A stretch of DNA of 64,000 bases from Asaia bogorensis NBRC 16594 (GTDB taxonomy: Bacteria > Pseudomonadota > Alphaproteobacteria > Acetobacterales > Acetobacteraceae). A program made the position numbers and the translations under genes. The stretch lies in NCBI RefSeq assembly GCF_001547995.1, contig NZ_AP014690.1, positions 496,001-560,000 on the forward strand. The letters are read 5' to 3'. The notes below the pieces were generated by a model. It saw only the letters and a list, made by a program, of their open reading frames with translations. It did no database searches and was not told the DNA's origin. Shown piece after piece: positions 58,857-64,000 of the stretch. Every line of letters starts with the position of its first letter. The stretch's first letter is position 1.

Positions 58857-59690
58857 GTTCTGCAGCGTCCATTATGGTGTAATCAACTATATGGCCACAA
58901 ACAGACAATATAATACAATAAACATACAACAATAGTATCGTATCTTCTTTGTGTATGCCGTTGTGTGCCTGAACGAAATGTTCAATCCCGTTGAAAGGAC
59001 TTAGTAATAATCTGTTGGCAATTCAATAACGACATTTGTTTGTTATCAACAAATAAACGTTAATAATCGTTTAATATAGTTTTATACAACAAATTAATAT
59101 TGTAACATCATGATGTTATATTTATATACATGAATCTATACTTGTCCCATCATGTGAGAAGTTTTCGTTTGTAAGATTTGTATATTATATTACGATTTAT
59201 CTAGTTGGTTTTGGAGTTCGTTGGGGATCGCGCTCTGCTCGGTTGCGGAGTAACCGTTAAGTCTCACGTAAAAGCTGTGTACTCCTGCATTAAGATACAG
59301 ATGAGACCGAGCTGGCAGTATCAAGGTTCATGGTCACTCAAATAGACGCATGTTTTCTTTTCCGTATCGGAAAGTTGAGTTTCGTAAGCTGGGGCGCACC
59401 CGTGCCACGAGCAAAAGCCGTAGCTTCCAATGGGCACCCTTGGCGATCATGAAGCTCTGTGGAGGCGTAAATGCATTTTGCACCCCAAGGCGCGGGATGG
59501 AGAGTCAACGAGCATTTATTTGCGATGATGTTTGAGAGAGCTGCTACCCGATAAGGTCCGAGCTTTCTGCTGAGATAGGGATACAGTCGCAAGGTGTCAT
59601 GCTTGCGCAAATGTGGTGCGGGTCAAGACGTCTATAAACGGGGTGACCCGCTCACCTTGGTTTGGGACTCGTGAAAAACGAGTGGCCGCC
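58857..59690. other. Gene-free region, AT-rich
   Basis: No supportable gene was found in these 834 bases. The part from about 58880 to 59210 is very rich in A and T and lies upstream of the polysaccharide export operon, probably holding its promoter. It contains a 16-base perfect palindrome at 59103-59118. The less AT-rich rest has only short ORFs. Confidence 0.5.
59103..59118. promoter_or_regulatory. 16-base perfect palindrome, possible operator
   Basis: TAACATCATGATGTTA is fully self-complementary. Such a palindrome could bind a dimeric regulator, but in AT-rich DNA it can also occur by chance. It is 247 bases upstream of the KpsE-like gene. Confidence 0.3.
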
Positions 59691-60158
59691 TTATCTTCTA
59701 TCCTGCCTTACATGCACCCAAACACCGTCTGTCAGTTCGACAAGGCGTTGCGGCGTCATGCGCACCGAGGCTGTGATCGATCCGGCGGCGGGGATAATTT
59801 CCTCGAAGGCGCGCAGGGATTCGTCGCAATAGACCGGGAGAGGTGCGGGCAGGCCAAAGGGGCAGACACCGCCCACAGGGTGACTGGTGACGTCCATCAC
59901 AGCTTCGGGTCCCAAAAAGCGGGGTTTGCCGCCCAGAGCCTCGCGGGCGCGCTTGTTATCGAGCCGCGCTGTTCCAGCCATGACGACCAGGACAATACGC
60001 CCGCCTACATCCACGCAAAGGGTTTTCGCGATCTGGTCTGGTACGACACCGTGCACATCGGCCGCTTCGAGAACGGTGGCGGTGCTGCGGCCGTCATCGA
60101 TGATCGACAGATCGGGGGCGAGGCGGGCGAGTTCGTCGCGAACGGAGTCCAGGCTCAT
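59691..60158 (-). CDS. YbaK/EbsC-family aminoacyl-tRNA deacylase
   Basis: This 155-residue protein belongs to the YbaK/ProX-type editing family, which hydrolyses misacylated tRNAs such as Cys-tRNA(Pro). IAKTLCVDVGGRIVLVVMAG contains the conserved Lys, and ALGGKPRFLGPEAVMDVTSHPVGGVCPFG is typical. Substrate specificity is not readable. It lies seven bases after the TonB-like gene and is probably co-transcribed with it. Confidence 0.88.
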   Translation of the reverse strand: MSLDSVRDELARLAPDLSIIDDGRSTATVLEAADVHGVVPDQIAKTLCVDVGGRIVLVVMAGTARLDNKRAREALGGKPRFLGPEAVMDVTSHPVGGVCPFGLPAPLPVYCDESLRAFEEIIPAAGSITASVRMTPQRLVELTDGVWVHVRQDRR

Positions 60159-60165
60159 ACGGGTC

Positions 60166-61377
60166 TCAGCGTCTGATCAGGATGTAGTTAATCGTGAGGT
60201 CGATATCGAAATGGTCGCCCTTCATATCGGGCGGAACGGGTGGCAGATGCGCGCCCTGGAACATGCCTGTCGTTGCGGCATCAAGCGAGTAGGAGCCCGA
60301 CTGCCCAGTAAGGCGCACTGATTTCACACGGCCTGTGCGGTCGAGCACGACATGAACAGAAGAGGGGCCGTCTTCGCCGTTCTTGATGGCGTCCTCAGGG
60401 TAATAGAGGTGCGCACGGATCCAGCGGTCGATCTCGCTGCCATAATCGTCGCTCACGCCGCGTATGGAGTTGCGCGTCATGAAGGGCGCATTGATCTGGC
60501 CATTGGTCGAAAGCGGGCCGAGCGACATGTCGATGGGCGCACCCGAGCCGCCACGGCGTCCACGCTGGCGGCGCGGGGTGGAGGGGGCCTCGCCGAAATC
60601 GAGCGTCGTCATGTTTGCAAACGGGTTATCCGACTGTTTCGTGGTCGGGCGTCGGCTGGAGCGATGGCTGTGGGCACGCGTCTGGGTTTTCGTACCCGAT
60701 TTGGCGATGCCGGGGCTTACGGGCCGGTCGGTCTGTGTCTTGGGAATTTCGGTTGAGGGACCATCGGGCACAGGGGGGGCTGCAGGCGGTGTTGGCGTGG
60801 GCATGGCCGGGGTGGGCGTAGATTCGGCTTGGTCTGGCTGCTGTTCCTGCTCCTTCTCGGGGCTGGAAGCTGAAGGCGCATCATGACTCTGCGATGGTTT
60901 TTCCTCACCGCCGGGTTTGTCTTCATGCGGCCCCGCCATGCCACTGCGCGAGGGCGGCGCAAACATCATCTCGACCTGTGGCTGTTCGATTCCCTCCGGC
61001 AGGCCTCGCGCATGGCGGGCGCCTTCATAGATCAGCAGGCCCAGGATGATTGCGTGCGTAATGGCCGAGGCAATGAGAACGGTGACAACGCCCTGATCTT
61101 CCAGAATCTGGGGGCGAATGAGCGACGCGCCAGCCGGTTTGAGATCGGGTTCAAGCCCGGTCTTTGGCTCGTAATGGGTCAGGGGTGCGCGCGTGCCACG
61201 CATCGGGGGCAGGGCGCGCATCGACTTTGCCGTTGGTGCATAAAGCAACGGCTCGTTTCGTGCCCGTTTTCTATCCGGGCGCGGCATAGGGGCCGCACCG
61301 GATGAAGGGGGCGCCGGATCGACGGGTCGGGTGCGTTTCAGAAGAACACCTGCAAGAATCAGAACACACGCCGCCAC
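60166..61377 (-). CDS. TonB-like energy transducer
   Basis: TonB links inner-membrane energy (ExbB/ExbD) to outer-membrane receptors. This 403-residue protein has a membrane segment near residues 96-117, a long Pro/Ser/Glu/Lys-rich linker (about 140-250) that could span the periplasm, and a C-terminal TonB domain (HLYYPEDAIKNG, VHVVLDRTGRVKSVRLTGQSG). An N-terminal extension of about 95 residues precedes the membrane helix, which is longer than usual. The start could be GTG at 61377 or the ATG at 61287. No exbB, exbD or TonB-dependent receptor is nearby. Confidence 0.8.
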   Translation of the reverse strand: MAACVLILAGVLLKRTRPVDPAPPSSGAAPMPRPDRKRARNEPLLYAPTAKSMRALPPMRGTRAPLTHYEPKTGLEPDLKPAGASLIRPQILEDQGVVTVLIASAITHAIILGLLIYEGARHARGLPEGIEQPQVEMMFAPPSRSGMAGPHEDKPGGEEKPSQSHDAPSASSPEKEQEQQPDQAESTPTPAMPTPTPPAAPPVPDGPSTEIPKTQTDRPVSPGIAKSGTKTQTRAHSHRSSRRPTTKQSDNPFANMTTLDFGEAPSTPRRQRGRRGGSGAPIDMSLGPLSTNGQINAPFMTRNSIRGVSDDYGSEIDRWIRAHLYYPEDAIKNGEDGPSSVHVVLDRTGRVKSVRLTGQSGSYSLDAATTGMFQGAHLPPVPPDMKGDHFDIDLTINYILIRR

Positions 61378-61501
61378 GTGGCCGGGCAGGGAGATTTCCC
61401 TGGATCACGACACGATCTGGCATCTGGCGCTATCATGACATTGGACCCATGATCTTGCCAAGCGCGTGAACGTCTTGCCTGTTACATAAGAGGAAAAACC
61501 G

Positions 61502-62140
61502 GTGCTCGAAGACCCAGCTCTCTATGCCTGTCTCGGGCAGGATCCGGCTCTGGCGGAAGTCATGGCCCGCATCGGCCCCTGCCGCCTGCGGGGGGCTGAT
61601 GGCAAGACACCCTATCAGGCCCTGATACGGGCCATCATCGGCCAGCAGCTCCACGGGCGCGCGGCAGAGGCCATACTGGGGCGCGTCTGTGCCCTGTCAG
61701 GCGGAGACATGCCCGAGCCCGGCTTTCTGCTTTCCCTGCCGGAAGAAACGCTCAGGGGCTGCGGTCTTTCTGCGGCCAAGTATCTCGCTTTACGTGGCCT
61801 CGCGCAGGCGCGTCTGGACGGCATCGTGCCAGGTTCCACAGAGGCCGCCTTGCTGGACGACGAAACCCTGATCGCCCGGTTGACTGCGTTGAGGGGGGTG
61901 GGGCGCTGGACCGTAGAGATGTTACTCATCTTTACACTGGGACGGCACGATGTGCTGCCTGTCGATGACTTTGCCGTACGGGCAGGATGGCAAAAACTGC
62001 GCGGCCTCGATTTGCCTCCGAAGCCGGCGCAATTGCGGGTTGAGGGCGCACGTTTCACGCCTTGGCGCTCTGCACTGGCATGGTATCTGTGGCGTCTCTC
62101 GGAGGAAGGAAAGTCGGTGCGTAATGCCCTGACCGGATGA
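61502..62140 (+). CDS. DNA-3-methyladenine glycosylase, AlkA type
   Basis: This enzyme removes alkylated bases from DNA. The 212-residue protein lacks the N-terminal subdomain of E. coli AlkA but keeps the helix-hairpin-helix LTALRGVGRWTVEMLLIF and the catalytic Asp in VDDFAVRAG, as in short alphaproteobacterial relatives. PYQALIRAIIGQQLHGRAAE at the start is typical. It begins with GTG, divergent from the TonB-like gene. Confidence 0.9.
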   Translation: MLEDPALYACLGQDPALAEVMARIGPCRLRGADGKTPYQALIRAIIGQQLHGRAAEAILGRVCALSGGDMPEPGFLLSLPEETLRGCGLSAAKYLALRGLAQARLDGIVPGSTEAALLDDETLIARLTALRGVGRWTVEMLLIFTLGRHDVLPVDDFAVRAGWQKLRGLDLPPKPAQLRVEGARFTPWRSALAWYLWRLSEEGKSVRNALTG

Positions 62141-62223
62141 AACGGGGGGCTGTCCCGGCTCATTGAGTCTTCCACCTGTCGAGATAAGGCCCGCGAGGAG
62201 AATTCCCCCTCGCCTTGAGGGTA

Positions 62224-63672
62224 TCAGCGCCCTGAGAGGGTGGGTATCAGGGACAGGAGGAAATGGAGCCCCGGTGTGATGGCGGAAAGCGGGACGCGCT
62301 CATTGAGCCCATGGCTGAAGTTATCCGAGGCTTTCATGAAAATCGGGCAGGCGCCATAACTCGGTATCCCGCGCGCTCTGAACCACATGCTGTCGCTCGC
62401 CCCCGAACTCATGCTCGGAAAAACTGGCACGTCCGGATAAGCAGTTTGCGCTGCGCGGGTTACGGCGCTGGCAAAGGGCGTATCGAGCGGTGAAGGCTGT
62501 GTCTCGACCGTACCAGCGCTCTGATCCTGAAGATGGATGGAGGGGTCCGCTATGATCTCGATCAGGTCGTGAATGATGTCGAGACGCGAATGACCGGGAA
62601 AGATGCGGCAATTGATGTTGGCATCGGCATGCTGGGGCAGCGCATTGAGCGCATGGCCACCACGGATGGTTGTTGCAACACAGGTCGTGCCAATGCTGCC
62701 CACCAGAGAGGGCTCGGCGCGCAGGATCGAAACGGCTTTGGCATTGTCAGGCGTTGCAGCAAAGACCCGCATGGCCGCAGCAAGGCGTGGGGACGAGAAA
62801 CGTGCAGCATTCATGAAATAGCTGCGTGTCAGCGCATTAAGTTCCGGCCGAAAGGGATGGGCCTGGATCTTGAGCAGGGCCGCTGCCAGCACGTTGATGG
62901 CGTTGCGCGGGCGTGGCTCGGAGGAATGCCCGCCTGGGTCTGTTACGCTGAGATTGATATCAGCGTAAGTCTTCTCGGCGCCGGACCATGTGTAGAAGAG
63001 GGGGCGGTTTGTCTCCTCATCCAGCACACCTCCCCCAACATCGAGGTTGAGAACCTCGGCGGCATTGGAGAACATACGGGCCAGGGTCTGGCCCGTTTTC
63101 ATTTCCGTTTCCTCATCGCCTGATAACGCCAGGATGATCTTGCGATCCGGAACGAAGCCTTGCTGCCTGAGATGAATGAGCGCCGTAATCGCAAGAGCGT
63201 TGCTCATCTTCATGTCGCTCGCCCCGCGACCATAAAGATAGCCATTCTCCGTGACGGGCTTGAACGGGTCGTGCATCCAGTCAGAGGGATTGGCCGCAAC
63301 GACGTCCATATGGCCTGAAATCACCAGCGGTTTGAGCGACGGGTCATGACCTTGCCAGCGTAAAACCAGATAGGCGGTATCATCCTGTCGGGTAATGGTG
63401 ATGGTGTCAGCGGCAAAGCCGCCATTGATCAGGGCCGTCTGGTAGAGATCGGCCACGGCCGGGGTTTCATTATTGGCACCCGCGACGGAGTGAAACGCCA
63501 TGGAGGCCTGGGCGAGATTGAGCGCCTGGAGTCCTTCACGGGTTAGGGCGGGAAGAGGCTCGGCCCGCGCATGCCCAACCTGGGCATAGCCAGCCTGGAA
63601 CAGCAGCAGCAACAGGGCAGCGCGTTTGATCATGGCGGGTCGAAACCTTGGTGCAAAAAGGCGAGTGGTCAT
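62224..63672 (-). CDS. M20-family exported metallopeptidase
   Basis: This 482-residue zinc peptidase has a probable signal peptide (MIKRAALLLLLFQAGYAQ, ending near HARAEPLP). The M20 sites are all visible: SGHMDVV (His, Asp), ASDMKMSNAL (Asp), LSGDEETE (Glu-Glu), NLDVGG (Asp) and the distal His in FSHGLNERVP. The dimerisation domain is in the middle. The ATG overlaps the stop of the upstream alpha/beta hydrolase (ATGA), which favours the earliest start. It could be a carboxypeptidase or dipeptidase; the substrate is unknown. Confidence 0.88.
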   Translation of the reverse strand: MTTRLFAPRFRPAMIKRAALLLLLFQAGYAQVGHARAEPLPALTREGLQALNLAQASMAFHSVAGANNETPAVADLYQTALINGGFAADTITITRQDDTAYLVLRWQGHDPSLKPLVISGHMDVVAANPSDWMHDPFKPVTENGYLYGRGASDMKMSNALAITALIHLRQQGFVPDRKIILALSGDEETEMKTGQTLARMFSNAAEVLNLDVGGGVLDEETNRPLFYTWSGAEKTYADINLSVTDPGGHSSEPRPRNAINVLAAALLKIQAHPFRPELNALTRSYFMNAARFSSPRLAAAMRVFAATPDNAKAVSILRAEPSLVGSIGTTCVATTIRGGHALNALPQHADANINCRIFPGHSRLDIIHDLIEIIADPSIHLQDQSAGTVETQPSPLDTPFASAVTRAAQTAYPDVPVFPSMSSGASDSMWFRARGIPSYGACPIFMKASDNFSHGLNERVPLSAITPGLHFLLSLIPTLSGR

Positions 63673-64000
63673 ATCGTATCGATGAAAGCGAGCATTTTCT
63701 CGGTGAACAGCTTGGGATTATCCGCGTGGAGCCAGTGCCCAGCATCGGGGATCGTTTCCAGACGATAATGAGGAAAGAGCCGCCTCATGACCGGTTCATG
63801 ATCCTTGCCGATATAAGGCGAATGCTCGCCACGCAGAAAAAGCGTCGGCCCTTCATAAACATAGCCTTCGGGCATGTAAGGCCAGTTCTCGATGTTGGGC
63901 ATCGAGTTGGTGATGTCCTGCAGGCCGATCTGCCAGCCCGGATCGCTGCCGAGGCGAACATTCTGGAGCATCAGGTCACGCACACTTCGGTTGGGAATTT
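63669..64000 (-). CDS. Alpha/beta hydrolase, truncated by the window end
   Basis: Only the C-terminal 109 residues are inside the window, with the frame running off the right edge. It shows PTLFLRGEHSPYIG (the Asp-equivalent loop region), ATIPDAGHW-like LETIPDAGHWLHADNPKLF with the catalytic His, and ends FIDTI. This is the typical end of an alpha/beta hydrolase of the esterase YbfF type. The nucleophile is outside the window. Its stop overlaps the M20 peptidase start. Confidence 0.85.
   Translation of the reverse strand, partial: IPNRSVRDLMLQNVRLGSDPGWQIGLQDITNSMPNIENWPYMPEGYVYEGPTLFLRGEHSPYIGKDHEPVMRRLFPHYRLETIPDAGHWLHADNPKLFTEKMLAFIDTI

Noticed and set aside
59338-59610. 90-residue minus-strand ORF in the AT-rich gap
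   Set aside because: No motif, poor start context and no clear coding pattern.

Overview
This is an ordinary-looking piece of a GC-rich alphaproteobacterial chromosome, most likely from an acetic acid bacterium (Acetobacteraceae). Supporting signs are a hopanoid-associated HpnN transporter, an OprB-type sugar porin, a two-domain glutamine-dependent NAD synthetase, a regulatory PTS branch made of HprK, RapZ, mannose-type EIIA, HPr and EI with no sugar permease, and two secreted or repeat-rich proteins of the kind common in that family. The genus cannot be fixed from sequence reading alone. About 54 protein genes and one tRNA fill the window, and no insertion sequence, prophage, integrase or CRISPR array was seen.

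Layout. 0-5 kb: a two-domain glycosyltransferase and a repeat-rich, probably exported protein behind a long AT-rich leader. 5-13 kb: NAD synthetase, small membrane and glycine-rich proteins, DUF721 protein divergent from MutY, a hypothetical protein, a DNA photolyase and an entericidin-like lipoprotein. 13-17 kb: an FMN riboswitch followed by the whole riboflavin operon ribD-ribE-ribBA-ribH. 17-22 kb: HpnN, OprB porin, AIM24 protein. 22-25 kb (minus): ubiH-like, cysE and a membrane-anchored HExxH protein. 25-27.4 kb: glnK-amtB plus a secreted repeat protein. 27.8-34 kb: an unrecognised 513-residue protein with AT-rich flanks, a fructose-6-phosphate-aldolase-like enzyme beside a PfkB kinase, a GIY-YIG protein and a secreted nucleoside hydrolase. 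34-38 kb: tRNA-Tyr, RlmB-type methyltransferase, a medium-chain reductase, a sulfotransferase-like protein and a DUF3597 protein. 38-42.6 kb: the regulatory PTS operon, with a RidA-like gene diverging from hprK. 42.7-49 kb: M61 peptidase, PutA, a small monooxygenase. 49-54 kb: tandem glycine riboswitch with gcvT, gcvH and gcvP. 54-59 kb: OpgH-like glucosyltransferase with Wza/KpsD-like and KpsE-like export proteins, behind an AT-rich leader. 59.7-64 kb: YbaK, TonB-like protein, AlkA-type glycosylase, M20 peptidase and a truncated alpha/beta hydrolase.

The two riboswitch operons make the clearest functional units: FMN controls its own synthesis route, and glycine controls its cleavage system. 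The most unusual observation is in PutA. Both key residues of the aldehyde dehydrogenase half (the nucleophilic Cys and the general-base Glu) appear substituted (Ser824, Asp790), and two proline-pocket residues of the first half also differ. Other points to check are the OpgH-like enzyme sitting in an export cluster without OpgG, the altered calcium-site motif of the exported nucleoside hydrolase, a 13-base G tract, and two pairs of genes whose divergent starts touch or overlap. No clearly undescribed multi-gene system was found.
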